In this document: positions 24,596 through 33,587 of the stretch, piece after piece
Position numbering within the stretch: position 1 is the first letter of the stretch
Layout of the letters: each line of letters opens with the position of its first letter
DNA from: Canibacter zhoujuaniae
GTDB taxonomy: Bacteria > Actinomycetota > Actinomycetes > Actinomycetales > Microbacteriaceae
Length of the DNA stretch: 64,000 nt
NCBI RefSeq assembly: GCF_011752015.1
Contig: NZ_JAAIKA010000001.1
Span: forward strand, 124,001-188,000
Reading direction: 5' to 3'
Program-made: the position numbers and the translations under genes
The notes under the pieces: generated by a model
Seen by the model: only the letters and a program-made list of their open reading frames with translations
Database searches by the model: none
What the model was told of the DNA's origin: nothing

Positions 24596-26017
24596 CTACT
24601 TCGCTGGGATATGCGCCGGGTGATTACCGGCCATTTTTTCAATGACGCGCACAACCTGTGAGCTGTATCCGAACTCATTGTCGTACCACACGTAGAGGAT
24701 CGCGGTTTTACCGCTCACCTGAGTTGCCAGACCGTCAACGATTCCTGCGCGGCGCTCACCAACAAAGTCGGTAGAGACAATCTCTGGTGATTCCACATAG
24801 TTAATTTGTGAACGGAGCTCACCGGTCAGTGAAACTTCCTGCAGCAGACTGTTAATTTCTTCGCGAGTGATATCTTTTTCAAGCTGCAGATTGAGAATTG
24901 CGAGGGAGACGTCAGGGGTTGGCACACGAATCGCGCTACCGCTGAGCTTGCCAGCAAACTCGGGCAGTGCCTTCGCGACCGCTTTTGCTGCGCCCGTCTC
25001 AGTGATGACCATGTTTAGCGCCGCACCGCGACCACGCCTATCGCCCTTGTGGAAGTTGTCGATGAGGTTCTGATCATTGGTGTAGCTGTGCACTGTTTCA
25101 ACATGACCCTGAGTGACTCCGTAGGCGTCATTAACAATCTTTAATACTGGAGTGATCGCATTGGTTGTGCAGCTTGCTGCAGAGATAATCTTGTCGTCAT
25201 CGGTAATGACATCGTGGTTGATGCCGTACACAACATTCTTGAGGTCGCCCTTGCCGGGTGCGGTTAGAAGCACGCGCGCAACACCTTTTGACTGCAGGTG
25301 CTGGCTTAGGCCTTCCGCATCACGCCAGCGGCCTGTGTTATCAACCACAATTGCGTCTTTAATGCCGTACTGTTCGTAGTCTACGGTTGCTGGATCGTTA
25401 GAGTAGATGACCTGAATGCGCACACCGTTGGCAATAATTACGTCATTTTCAGCATCGATAGAGATAACACCGTTGAAGGGGCCGTGCACTGAGTCGCGCC
25501 GCAACAGATTGGCGCGTTTTTCGAGATCGTTCTCACTAGCTTTGCGCACCACAACAGCGCGGAGATTGAGACCGCGCCCGCTGCCGGTGTGATCAATCAG
25601 AATGCGGGCGAGTAGCCGGCCGATCCGCCCAAAACCGTAGAGCACAACATCTGTGCCGTTGCCAGTTGCTGCGTTGGCATTAGAAATCTCTTTGCGCAGA
25701 TACTCGGTAACATCCCCCGTGCCAACCTCGCGCAGCACCTTTGCAATATCTAAGGAGACAGGTGCGGGGTTTAATTCTGTCAGAGCTTTAACGACGGCAG
25801 CGGTCTGCGCAAGCGGTAGCTCAGCGTCTTCAATGTGTCGCACAGCGCGGTGACTGCGCACTATTTCAATCGGGCTCTGACCCACTAAAGAAGCGCCGTA
25901 AACCGAGAGCACAACATCATTCTCGCGGTACAGTTTGCCAATCTGAGGCACCAGCTCTTCAGCAAGCGCAATTTTTGTGTTCCAGCTTTCGAGATGATCT
26001 TTTGCAGTGGTAGTCAT
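24596..26017 (-). CDS. gap: Glyceraldehyde-3-phosphate dehydrogenase, long (GapB-type)
   Basis: 473 aa, about 140 longer than classical GAPDH, matching the roughly 480-aa actinobacterial type (GapB of Corynebacterium) with an N-terminal helical extension of about 125 residues. The NAD(P)-binding Gly-Phe-Gly-Arg-Ile-Gly-Arg motif and the catalytic Ser-Ala-Ala-Ser-Cys-Thr-Thr-Asn motif are both intact. It interconverts glyceraldehyde 3-phosphate and 1,3-bisphosphoglycerate; in Corynebacterium the long form serves mainly gluconeogenesis, which is only an analogy here. AGGAAAG lies upstream of the ATG. Whether a short GAPDH exists elsewhere cannot be seen. Confidence 0.93.
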   Translation of the reverse strand: MTTTAKDHLESWNTKIALAEELVPQIGKLYRENDVVLSVYGASLVGQSPIEIVRSHRAVRHIEDAELPLAQTAAVVKALTELNPAPVSLDIAKVLREVGTGDVTEYLRKEISNANAATGNGTDVVLYGFGRIGRLLARILIDHTGSGRGLNLRAVVVRKASENDLEKRANLLRRDSVHGPFNGVISIDAENDVIIANGVRIQVIYSNDPATVDYEQYGIKDAIVVDNTGRWRDAEGLSQHLQSKGVARVLLTAPGKGDLKNVVYGINHDVITDDDKIISAASCTTNAITPVLKIVNDAYGVTQGHVETVHSYTNDQNLIDNFHKGDRRGRGAALNMVITETGAAKAVAKALPEFAGKLSGSAIRVPTPDVSLAILNLQLEKDITREEINSLLQEVSLTGELRSQINYVESPEIVSTDFVGERRAGIVDGLATQVSGKTAILYVWYDNEFGYSSQVVRVIEKMAGNHPAHIPAK

Positions 26018-26161
26018 GAAGTTACTTTCCTAGCATCGAAGGTGAAACCGGCCTGCCCGCCGCAGCCAGCTTTGGCTGTATTAAGTATCCCAAATTTCTC
26101 TGTGTTTCGCGCTCAGACAGGCTAAAGTTTAGGTACTGCTTCAAAATTGAAAGAGGGTCAT

Positions 26162-26881
26162 ATGAAAGCCAGCAGAGAACAGCAGTTGGCGCTGCTTGAG
26201 CTAGCCAAACTCGACACCGAAGTTGCTAGACACAATCGCAGCCTGAAGCAGCTACCTCAAATTGCCAAATTGCGGGAGTTAGAGACGCAGGCAGCTACGG
26301 CACGCGCGCACTATCTTGAGGCCCAGCGCGCTTTGGAAGCTGCTGAGGTGCAAGAAAAACGCACCAGCGATGACATTGAAACTGTGCTGAAACGCCTTAC
26401 ACAAGACGAGAAGCGGCTCACAGCAGCTAGCGACGCGAAGCTTGCACAGAATCTGCAGCACGAGATCGCCACTCTATTAACGCGGAAAGAAAACTTAGAG
26501 CTGCAAGAGCTCGAGCTTGGCGAGATTACTGCAGACGCTCAAAAAAACCTTGCAGAAACTAAAGCGGTGCTCGATGCCATTGCAACGCAGGGGAAAGAGA
26601 CGCAGCAGGAGGCTAAGGCGGCTGCGGCTGAAATTCGCGCGCAGCTAGAGGCAACACAGGAAGAGCGGCTGAATAAAGAAACGCGTATTCCAAAAGAGCT
26701 GCTGACAGAGTATGAAGAAATGCGTGGCCGCACAGGCATTGGAGCGGCGGCACTTCGCAACGGTGTTTCTGAGGCGAGCAATATGAAACTGTCACCGGGT
26801 GAGCTTGCTGAAATCAATGCGATACCTGAAGACGAGATCATTTATGATCCACAAACCGGTGTCATCCTGGTGCGCATCTAA
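26162..26881 (+). CDS. Coiled-coil protein related to zinc-ribbon DUF164/CdsZ, zinc site lost
   Basis: 239 aa from the ATG at 26162 with an AGAGGG site. Residues about 5-180 are a long antiparallel coiled coil rich in Glu/Gln/Ala/Lys, as in the DUF164/CdsZ family found beside rnpB in actinobacteria. The family's C-terminal C4 zinc ribbon is recognisable by alignment of Gly-Ile-Gly-Ala-Ala and the final Ile-Leu-Val-Arg, but the cysteines are absent: the first pair is replaced by Ser (Gly-Val-Ser-Glu-Ala-Ser) and the second lies in Tyr-Asp-Pro-Gln-Thr-Gly. Zinc binding is therefore unlikely. Family members are proposed to act in RNA or division processes; function here unknown. Confidence 0.8.
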   Translation: MKASREQQLALLELAKLDTEVARHNRSLKQLPQIAKLRELETQAATARAHYLEAQRALEAAEVQEKRTSDDIETVLKRLTQDEKRLTAASDAKLAQNLQHEIATLLTRKENLELQELELGEITADAQKNLAETKAVLDAIATQGKETQQEAKAAAAEIRAQLEATQEERLNKETRIPKELLTEYEEMRGRTGIGAAALRNGVSEASNMKLSPGELAEINAIPEDEIIYDPQTGVILVRI

Positions 26882-26905
26882 ATTCTTAACGCTAAGCTAG
26901 AGCGT

Positions 26906-27281
26906 GGAACGGGTTGGTGAGACAATCGCGTCGCAGTTAAACGCAAGTGAGACTGCGCCGAGGAACGTCCGGGCTCCACAGGGGAGAGCGGTGGGTAACG
27001 CCCACCCGGGGTGACCCGCGAGAAAGTGCAACAGAGAGTAGACCGCCAGTGTTTTGCTGGTAAGGGTGAAAGGGTGGTGTAAGAGACCACCAGCGATTGC
27101 GGTGACGCAGTCGGCTAGGTAAACCTCGCTCGGAGCAAGACCATGCAGAAAACGCTAACAGACTCCCCGTCGAGTTTTCGGGTAGGTTGCTAGAGCCTGC
27201 TGGCAACAGTAGGCCGAGATAGATGATTGTCACGACGTCTAGCGCGTCGCACAGAACCCGGCGTATGATCCGACCCGTTCC
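26906..27281 (+). ncRNA. rnpB: RNase P RNA (type A)
   Basis: The catalytic RNA that matures tRNA 5' ends. Ends pair as helix P1: GGAACGGGT at 26906-26914 with ACCCGTTCC at 27273-27281. Core consensus elements are present in order: GAGGAACGTCC near 26959, ACAGAGAGTAGACCGCC near 27030, a GGTAAGGGTGAAAGGGTG region, TAGGTAAACC near 27117, AGATAGATGATTGTC near 27217, and ACAGAACCCGGCGTATGATCC near 27251. It lies between the CdsZ-like gene and glnA, the usual actinobacterial place. Confidence 0.95.
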
Positions 27282-27326
27282 GTACTAGTCTTAGTAGTGT
27301 CTAAATTTCATCTGGAGGGCACGCTA

Positions 27327-27542
27327 ATGACAGCAGAAGACTGGGGTGTAGAGACCGGCGAAGAGTACTGGTACAACACACAGACCGGTGAGGTTGAAAA
27401 AGGGAAACTCTCCCCGTCTGTGTATCGCGTTGGGCCTTTTCCAACCGCTGCTGAAGCGCAGGCCGCGCCTGACAAGCTGCAGCAGCGAGCAGATGCTTGG
27501 AAAGCCGAAGAAGCTGAAGAAGACGACTGGGGCCGGGCATGA
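27327..27542 (+). CDS. Small SPOR-domain-like protein
   Basis: 71 aa from the ATG at 27327, chosen for its GGAGGG site 9 nt upstream. It contains Glu-Tyr-Trp-Tyr-Asn-Thr-Gln-Thr-Gly-Glu-Val-Glu and Arg-Val-Gly-Pro-Phe-Pro-Thr-Ala-Ala-Glu-Ala, the pattern of very small proteins annotated as SPOR-domain beside glnA in Microbacteriaceae. No membrane anchor or signal is present, so a cell-wall role as in normal SPOR proteins is doubtful. It overlaps the glutamine synthetase start by 4 bp and is probably translated with it. Confidence 0.75.
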   Translation: MTAEDWGVETGEEYWYNTQTGEVEKGKLSPSVYRVGPFPTAAEAQAAPDKLQQRADAWKAEEAEEDDWGRA

Positions 27543-28876
27543 CAAAACAGCGTGACTTTGTTTTACGCACGATAGAAGAACGCGGAGTTCGCTTTGTCAG
27601 GCTCTGGTTTACTGATATCGGCGGCGGTCTAAAATCCGTTGCGCTCGCACCCACCGAAGTGGAGAGCGCGTTTACTGAGGGAATCGGTTTTGATGGCTCA
27701 GCGATTGAGGGGCGCACACGCGCTTTTGAATCTGACTTCCTCGCCGTTCCCGATCCTTCCACCTTCCAACTACTGCCGTGGCGCGGTGAAATTGAACCAA
27801 CCGGCCGCATGTTTTGCGATCTGCTCACACCGAACGGCGAAGCGGCGGTGTCAGATCCGCGGCAGGTTTTAAAGCGACAGTTAGAACGGGCGAGCGAAAA
27901 AGGGTTCACGCTATACGCACACCCTGAGATCGAGTTCTACCTGTTAGAGAAAGAGCTTGACGCAAACGGTGTGCCGATTCCGGTAGACGGCGCAGGCTTC
28001 TTCGACAATGTTCCCGGTGGCTTGGCGCATGACTTTCGACGCGCAAGCGTTGCAATGCTCGAAGATCTCGGGATAGCTGTCGAGTTTAGTCACCATGAGG
28101 GCGGCCCGGGGCAGAACGAAATTGATCTTCGCTACACCGATGCGCTGACAATGGCAGACAACATTATGACGTTTAGAACCGTCATCAAAGAGGTGGCTAT
28201 TGCGCAGGGGGTGCGCGCAACCTTTATGCCCAAGCCTTTCCGCGACCAACCCGGCAGCGGTATGCACACCCATCTCTCGCTATTTGAGGGCGATCAGAAT
28301 GCATTTTTTGATCCGGGTGCAAAGTATCAGCTATCGATTATCGGTCGGCGTTTCATGGCTGGGATTCTGGAGCACGCTGCTGAAATTACCGCGGTCACCA
28401 ATCAGTTTGTGAACTCTTACAAGCGACTGTGGGGTGGTGGCGAAGCTCCGCCATATATCTCCTGGGGGCACCTCAACCATTCCGCGCTCATTCGTGTGCC
28501 GATGTATAAACCAGGCAAAGGCGGATCCGCGCGTATTGAGTATCGTGCGCTGGATCCCGCCGCGAACCCGTATCTTGCGTATGCTGTGCTGCTTGCGGCA
28601 GGTTTGAAGGGCATCGAAGAAGAATACGAACTGCCGCCGGAAGCTGAAGAGAATGTCTGGGATCTCTCACGAGCTGAACGCCGCGCACTCGGCCTGACAC
28701 CGCTGCCCGGGTCGTTAGGTGAAGCGCTGCAGGTGATGGAGCGGTCTGAGCTTGTCGCTGAAACACTGGGTGAGCAGGCTTTTGCTTATTTCCTGCGTGA
28801 AAAACGTCGCGAAAATGAAGAGTACCGCAGTCAGGTTACGAAATGGGAGCTAGAACAGAACCTTGACCGTCTCTGA
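27539..28876 (+). CDS. glnA: Glutamine synthetase, second copy (GlnA2-like)
   Basis: 445 aa, the length of the alpha-type/actinobacterial GlnA2 branch. The fold is complete: Gly-Phe-Asp-Gly-Ser-Ala-Ile-Glu-Gly near residue 55, Glu-Phe-Ser-His-His-Glu-Gly-Gly-Pro-Gly-Gln, Ser-Gly-Met-His-Thr-His and Asn-Ser-Tyr-Lys-Arg. The adenylylation Tyr segment of GlnA1 is not found near the C-terminus, so it is probably not controlled by GlnE although glnE overlaps it by 14 bp. Activity may be glutamine synthesis or a related gamma-glutamyl ligation; in this branch that is not always known. Confidence 0.92.
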   Translation: MTKQRDFVLRTIEERGVRFVRLWFTDIGGGLKSVALAPTEVESAFTEGIGFDGSAIEGRTRAFESDFLAVPDPSTFQLLPWRGEIEPTGRMFCDLLTPNGEAAVSDPRQVLKRQLERASEKGFTLYAHPEIEFYLLEKELDANGVPIPVDGAGFFDNVPGGLAHDFRRASVAMLEDLGIAVEFSHHEGGPGQNEIDLRYTDALTMADNIMTFRTVIKEVAIAQGVRATFMPKPFRDQPGSGMHTHLSLFEGDQNAFFDPGAKYQLSIIGRRFMAGILEHAAEITAVTNQFVNSYKRLWGGGEAPPYISWGHLNHSALIRVPMYKPGKGGSARIEYRALDPAANPYLAYAVLLAAGLKGIEEEYELPPEAEENVWDLSRAERRALGLTPLPGSLGEALQVMERSELVAETLGEQAFAYFLREKRRENEEYRSQVTKWELEQNLDRL

Positions 28877-31800
28877 ACAGGTAACGCTGTCTGAACTCGC
28901 GCGAGCTGGTTTCGCCGAGTTGAGCAGTGCGCGTGAGGCGCTTGCAGAGTTAAGCAACCTGACGAGCACTGATATTAGAAACCTACTAACGGCTTTCGCA
29001 CGAGCTGGCGATCCAGACTCCGCGCTCCGGCTTGTGCGGGAGCATCTCGAACGCCACCCCGGCAGGTTTAGTGAGCTATCCGGTCTCGAATGGGAGCGAC
29101 TTGCGCTGCTGTACGGGGCATCAGAAGGTCTGGCGCAGTTTTGGCAGCGGAACCCGGCAAGTCTGCTGCCGCTGCTGTCACGCGGCGGCGCAATTAGGTC
29201 AGCCCAAACCTACCGAGATGAGTTGCTCAGCGCCGTTGAGAGCGGTGAAACAGCTGCAATCCCGGTGCTCACCCCGGAACTGCAGCAGCGTTTGCGCGAC
29301 AATCCGGAAGCTTGGGAAGAGCCTATCGATCGTAAAGTTAGGGCCGGTGAGGCGGGCTGGTCGGCTCTGCGTATCAGGTATCGCCAGTTGCTCGCCGAAA
29401 TTACCCTCGCAGATCTTGAAGCTGCGGATCCCACTCTGCTGTTTTCTGAGGTGTCACGCGCACTGTCCGACCTTGCCGATGCTGCTTTAGAAGCTGCAAT
29501 GTTGGTCGCTCGCGCAACACTAGCCGCCGGTGGTGGTTCCGGCATCCCGATACCTGCTGAGCACGCGCGCAAAGCACCCCTCGCAGTGATAGCGATGGGT
29601 AAGTGCGGTGCCCGAGAACTAAACATAGTTTCTGATGTTGATGTGCTGTTTGTGACCGATAGCGCAGCAAGTGATATCGGAACCGATGATTTATTGCGCG
29701 CCACAACGCGAATAGCGGGTGAAACCATGCGCGCGATCGGCGCTCCGAGCTTTGAGCCGCCGCTGTGGGAGGTTGATCCCAATTTACGCCCGGAGGGTAA
29801 AGACGGTGCACTTGTGCGCACAGTTGATTCCTATCTCAATTATTACGATCGGTGGGCGCAGTCGTGGGAGTTTCAAGCGCTCTTAAAGGCGCGCTATTCT
29901 GTTGGCGATGAGCGGATCGGAACACAGTTTATTGCAGCGGTTACTCCGCTCATCTGGGCAACAAAGGATCGCCCCGATTTCGTGGGCAGTGTGCGACGAA
30001 TGCGTGAGCGCGTCACCGAAAACATAGATATCGCAGATATTGATTACCAGATCAAGTTGGGGCCTGGGGGCCTGCGTGACGTTGAGTTTAGTGTGCAACT
30101 GTTGCAGTTGGTGCACGGCGCACACGATGAGTCGCTGCGTCTGAGATCGACATTAGACGCGCTAACAGCACTCGTGCAGGGCGGCTATATCGCACGCGCA
30201 GACGGCGAAGAGTTGAGCAACTCATACCGGCAACTGCGTGTGTGGGAGCATCGGCTGCAGCTTCGCCACCTGCGGCGCACAGCACTCATGCCTAGAGAGC
30301 ATGAACCGCAGCGTGTGCTTGCGCGCACCAGCGGCTACGGAAATGCTGAGGCGCTGGTTACCGCCTGGGAAAAAATCAAACAGCGGGTGCGCAGTCTGCA
30401 CATCAAAATTTTCTATGCACCGTTGCTCAGCGCAGTAGCCCAGTTGCAGGGTGAGGATCTCCTCTTAACCGCCGATGCCGCCCGCGATCGCCTACAGAGT
30501 ATTGGATTTAAGGATCCGCAAGGCGCGTTACGCCATCTCCAAACACTCACCGCAGGAACCAGCAGAAGGGCGCAGATCCAACGCAATCTGCTCCCGGTAT
30601 TGCTGCAGTGGCTGGGGGAGGGCGTAAACCCTGATGCGGGGCTGCTAGCGTTTAGAAGAATTAGTGAAGCAAACGCTGAACAGCCCTGGTATTTACGCCT
30701 ATTGCGTGATGGCACAGAAGCGGCTGAACGGTTAACGCGTGTGCTCTCCGGCTCACGCTTCGGGGCTGATCTGCTCGAAAAAATGCCAGAGTGTGTCGCC
30801 TGGCTGGAAGACGACAGTCGGTTACAGCCTCTTGCAAGCAGCGCGATCACAGAGGAAATGAACGCGCTCGCCACCCGCAGAGAAACTATTGAAGCCGTTG
30901 TTGAGGCGGTGAAGCGTGTGCACAGACGCGAGATATTACGTCTTGTGCTGTCTCGTTTGGTGGGAGTGACAGACGAAAAACAGAGCGCCGCAGGGCTTGA
31001 CGCCGCACACACCGCGCTGTTGAGTGTGCTGCTCACCCAGATTCAAAGATTTACCCCCGGCGCCGACAGTTTAAGGATCGCACTAATTGCTATGGGGCGC
31101 TACGGCGGTGGTGAACTCGGTTTTGCAAGCGACCTAGATGTTATAGCGGTGTATGGGGCACCAGAAGGGGTCGAGGGTGCGGCGAGTATCGCACAGACAG
31201 TTGTAGCAACTTTGCGGCAGCTGGTATCTGATCCGCTCACCGGCACAGAACTCGATCTAGATTTACGCCCGGAAGGGAAAAACGGATCGCTTGTGCGCAA
31301 TCTTACGGGTTACCGCAACTACTATGAAAAATGGTCGCTCACCTGGGAAGCGCAAGCGCTATTACGGGCCCGCTTCGTTGCCGGTGATAAAACTTTGGCG
31401 GCAGAATTCTTCGAAATCGCAGATGCTGTGCGCTACCGTGACTCCTTCGGCAGTGAACAGTTGCGGGAAGTGCGAAAGCTAAAGGCCCGCATGGAGACCG
31501 AACGCCTGCCACGCGGGGCACAACCCCGCAGGCATTTAAAACTTGGGCCAGGTGGAGTCTCGGACACCGAATGGTTGGTGCAGCTGTGGCAGATGCAGCA
31601 CGGGCTAAAAGTGCCGGCTCTGCGCACTGTGGAAACACTTGCGGCTTTGGAAGCGGCTGTGCAAGCGGGGATTTGTTCGGCTGCTGACGCTAGAGTTTTG
31701 CGCACCGCTTGGGAGCTGGCGAGTCAATTGCGATCCGCAATTATGCTGTGGGAGGGGCGCGCATCTGACACGCTACCGACTGATCGACACGCATTAGCCG

Positions 31801-31922
31801 GTATCAGTTGCATCCTCGGGTTTGATCCCGCTCACACCACTGAGTTAGAGGAAGCCTGGTTTAGCGCTTCACGTCGCGCCAGGCAGGTGTTTGAAGAACA
31901 ATTCTTTGGTGCTCGCTTATAG
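28863..31922 (+). CDS. glnE: Glutamine synthetase adenylyltransferase/deadenylase
   Basis: 1019 aa, full length. Adds and removes AMP on the regulatory Tyr of GlnA1, adjusting nitrogen assimilation. The two nucleotidyltransferase halves are visible: the first near residue 250 (Met-Gly-Lys-Cys-Gly-Ala-Arg-Glu-Leu then Ser-Asp-Val-Asp-Val-Leu-Phe), the second near residue 745 (Met-Gly-Arg-Tyr-Gly-Gly-Gly-Glu-Leu then Ser-Asp-Leu-Asp-Val-Ile). Each is followed by a Leu-Arg-Pro-Glu-Gly-Lys motif. TTG start overlaps the glnA2-like stop by 14 bp. Its substrate glnA lies convergent just downstream. Confidence 0.96.
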   Translation: MTVSEQVTLSELARAGFAELSSAREALAELSNLTSTDIRNLLTAFARAGDPDSALRLVREHLERHPGRFSELSGLEWERLALLYGASEGLAQFWQRNPASLLPLLSRGGAIRSAQTYRDELLSAVESGETAAIPVLTPELQQRLRDNPEAWEEPIDRKVRAGEAGWSALRIRYRQLLAEITLADLEAADPTLLFSEVSRALSDLADAALEAAMLVARATLAAGGGSGIPIPAEHARKAPLAVIAMGKCGARELNIVSDVDVLFVTDSAASDIGTDDLLRATTRIAGETMRAIGAPSFEPPLWEVDPNLRPEGKDGALVRTVDSYLNYYDRWAQSWEFQALLKARYSVGDERIGTQFIAAVTPLIWATKDRPDFVGSVRRMRERVTENIDIADIDYQIKLGPGGLRDVEFSVQLLQLVHGAHDESLRLRSTLDALTALVQGGYIARADGEELSNSYRQLRVWEHRLQLRHLRRTALMPREHEPQRVLARTSGYGNAEALVTAWEKIKQRVRSLHIKIFYAPLLSAVAQLQGEDLLLTADAARDRLQSIGFKDPQGALRHLQTLTAGTSRRAQIQRNLLPVLLQWLGEGVNPDAGLLAFRRISEANAEQPWYLRLLRDGTEAAERLTRVLSGSRFGADLLEKMPECVAWLEDDSRLQPLASSAITEEMNALATRRETIEAVVEAVKRVHRREILRLVLSRLVGVTDEKQSAAGLDAAHTALLSVLLTQIQRFTPGADSLRIALIAMGRYGGGELGFASDLDVIAVYGAPEGVEGAASIAQTVVATLRQLVSDPLTGTELDLDLRPEGKNGSLVRNLTGYRNYYEKWSLTWEAQALLRARFVAGDKTLAAEFFEIADAVRYRDSFGSEQLREVRKLKARMETERLPRGAQPRRHLKLGPGGVSDTEWLVQLWQMQHGLKVPALRTVETLAALEAAVQAGICSAADARVLRTAWELASQLRSAIMLWEGRASDTLPTDRHALAGISCILGFDPAHTTELEEAWFSASRRARQVFEEQFFGARL

Positions 31923-31969
31923 ATTAAAGTCCCGCCAGCGTCTTAGTTTCCAGCTGGCGGGACTTTAAT
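31923..31969. terminator. Bidirectional terminator between glnE and glnA
   Basis: ATTAAAGTCCCGCCAGC at 31923-31939 and its exact complement at 31953-31969 form a 17-bp stem with a 13-nt loop, 1 bp after the glnE stop and 8 bp before the convergent glnA stop. It serves both mRNAs. Confidence 0.85.
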
Positions 31970-31977
31970 CTAGTGCA

Positions 31978-33402
31978 TTAGATGGAGTAGTAGAGCTCGA
32001 ACTCTCCCGGTGTTGGCAGAGCAGCTAAGCGCTTTAGCTCTTCCTCTCGTTTGTAATCGATCCAAGTCTGAATTAGCTCTTCGGTGAAGACCCCACCCTC
32101 AAGCAGGAAGTCGTGGTCGTTCTCAAGCTCCACGAGTGCCTCCTCCAGAGAGCCCGGTAGCTGTGGAATAGCTTTTGCTTCCTCTGGTGGCAGTTCGTAC
32201 AGATCCTTATCAATTGGTGCCAGCGGCTCAATACGATTACGGATTCCATCGATACCGGCCATCAGCTGGGCGGCGAAGCTGAGGTAGGGGTTAGAAGCAC
32301 CGTCGGGAGCTCTAAACTCTATCCGCTTTGCTTTCGGGTTGGATCCGGTGATCGGGATGCGCACACAAGCTGAGCGGTTGCCGGCAGAGTATGCAAGGTT
32401 TACCGGCGCCTCAAAGCCTTTAACAAGACGGCGATAGCTGTTTGCGGTTGGGTTAGTAAAGGCAGCCAAGGCTTTCGCGTGCTTTAGAATGCCGCCAATG
32501 TACCACCGTGCGGTGTCGCTCAGGCCTGCGTAACCGTTCTCATCGTAGAAAAGTGGTTCGCCGCCCTTCCAGAGTGACATGTGCACGTGCATGCCGGAGC
32601 CGTTGTCGCCGGCAACTGGTTTTGGCATGAATGTAGCGCTCTTGCCCCAGAGTTCTGCAGTATTTTTTACCACATATTTAAACTTTAGAACGTCATCTGC
32701 TGAGCGCACTAGCGTGTTAAAACGGTAGTTAATCTCAGCCTGGCCCGGTGCCCCAACCTCGTGATGTGAGCGCTCAACAGTAAGACCGGCCTCCATGAGA
32801 CGCACCGAAATGTCGTCACGCAGATCCGCCTGCTTGTCTACCGGTGCTACTGGGAAGTAGCCACCCTTAAGCGGTGTGTAGTGCCCCTGATTATTGCCGT
32901 TTTGATGCTCGTAGCTGTTCCAGATTGCCTCATCTGAATCAATCTCATACCCGGATGCGTTTGGGAGGTTTCTAACCCGTACCGAGTCAAAAATATAAAA
33001 CTCCGCCTCTGGTGCGAAGTATGCGGTATCTCCGATGCCGGTAGAGAGGAGATACTGTTCTGCCTTTTTAGCGACCTGACGCGGATCTTTGTGATAAATT
33101 TCGCCGGTGCGTGGATTGTAAATATCGCACACAACAATCAGTGTTTTTTCGTCACGGAACTGGTCTACATAGGCAGACGTGGGGTCTGGAATTAACTGCA
33201 GATCTGAGTTTGCAATGCCCTCGAAACCCGCGATCGAAGAACCGTCAAAAAGCTGGCCTGTTGTAAAAAAATCTTCGTCAAGATCCTGCGCCGGAACGTT
33301 GAAATGCTGCTGCACGCCGGGGAGATTGACGAAACGAATATCAACGAAGACAACATCGTTTTCTTTGATGTAGCTGAGCATTTCGGTCGAGGTTTTAAAC
33401 AT
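31978..33402 (-). CDS. glnA: Glutamine synthetase type I (adenylylated)
   Basis: 474 aa. Main ammonium-assimilating enzyme: glutamate, ammonia and ATP to glutamine. Metal- and ATP-site motifs are intact (Phe-Asp-Gly-Ser-Ser-Ile-Ala-Gly-Phe near 53; Asn-Gly-Ser-Gly-Met-His-Val-His; Asn-Ser-Tyr-Arg-Arg). The adenylylation loop Lys-Asp-Leu-Tyr402-Glu-Leu-Pro-Pro-Glu-Glu is typical of GlnE-regulated beta-type enzymes, matching the neighbouring glnE. AGGAGAG precedes the ATG. It stands alone on the minus strand with a shared terminator; the divergent RDD gene starts 186 bp away. Confidence 0.97.
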   Translation of the reverse strand: MFKTSTEMLSYIKENDVVFVDIRFVNLPGVQQHFNVPAQDLDEDFFTTGQLFDGSSIAGFEGIANSDLQLIPDPTSAYVDQFRDEKTLIVVCDIYNPRTGEIYHKDPRQVAKKAEQYLLSTGIGDTAYFAPEAEFYIFDSVRVRNLPNASGYEIDSDEAIWNSYEHQNGNNQGHYTPLKGGYFPVAPVDKQADLRDDISVRLMEAGLTVERSHHEVGAPGQAEINYRFNTLVRSADDVLKFKYVVKNTAELWGKSATFMPKPVAGDNGSGMHVHMSLWKGGEPLFYDENGYAGLSDTARWYIGGILKHAKALAAFTNPTANSYRRLVKGFEAPVNLAYSAGNRSACVRIPITGSNPKAKRIEFRAPDGASNPYLSFAAQLMAGIDGIRNRIEPLAPIDKDLYELPPEEAKAIPQLPGSLEEALVELENDHDFLLEGGVFTEELIQTWIDYKREEELKRLAALPTPGEFELYYSI

Positions 33403-33574
33403 TGATTACTCTCCTATGAATTGAAGGGGCCGGCTAACTCGAGTAGCGGAATAAACCAGACTCAGCGTGGTTTTTGCCCAGCGAGCGAATGCATCCGGCA
33501 CGTGTTTTAGATTACTCCGTTTTGACCGCGTCTGCTGACGACGAGCGGGGAAGCTTGAAATCACTGGAGCCTCG

Positions 33575-33587
33575 TATACTTGAGGGC
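33575..33587 (+). promoter_or_regulatory. -10 box of a leaderless promoter for the RDD gene
   Basis: TATACT at 33575-33580 is followed by 7 nt and the ATG at 33588. A TTGAAA at 33555 is only 14 nt away, short for a -35, so recognition may rely on the -10. Confidence 0.6.

Noticed and set aside
30413-31036. Minus-strand open frame of 207 codons
   Set aside because: Antisense to glnE, which is intact and full length; Ser/Arg-rich shadow.
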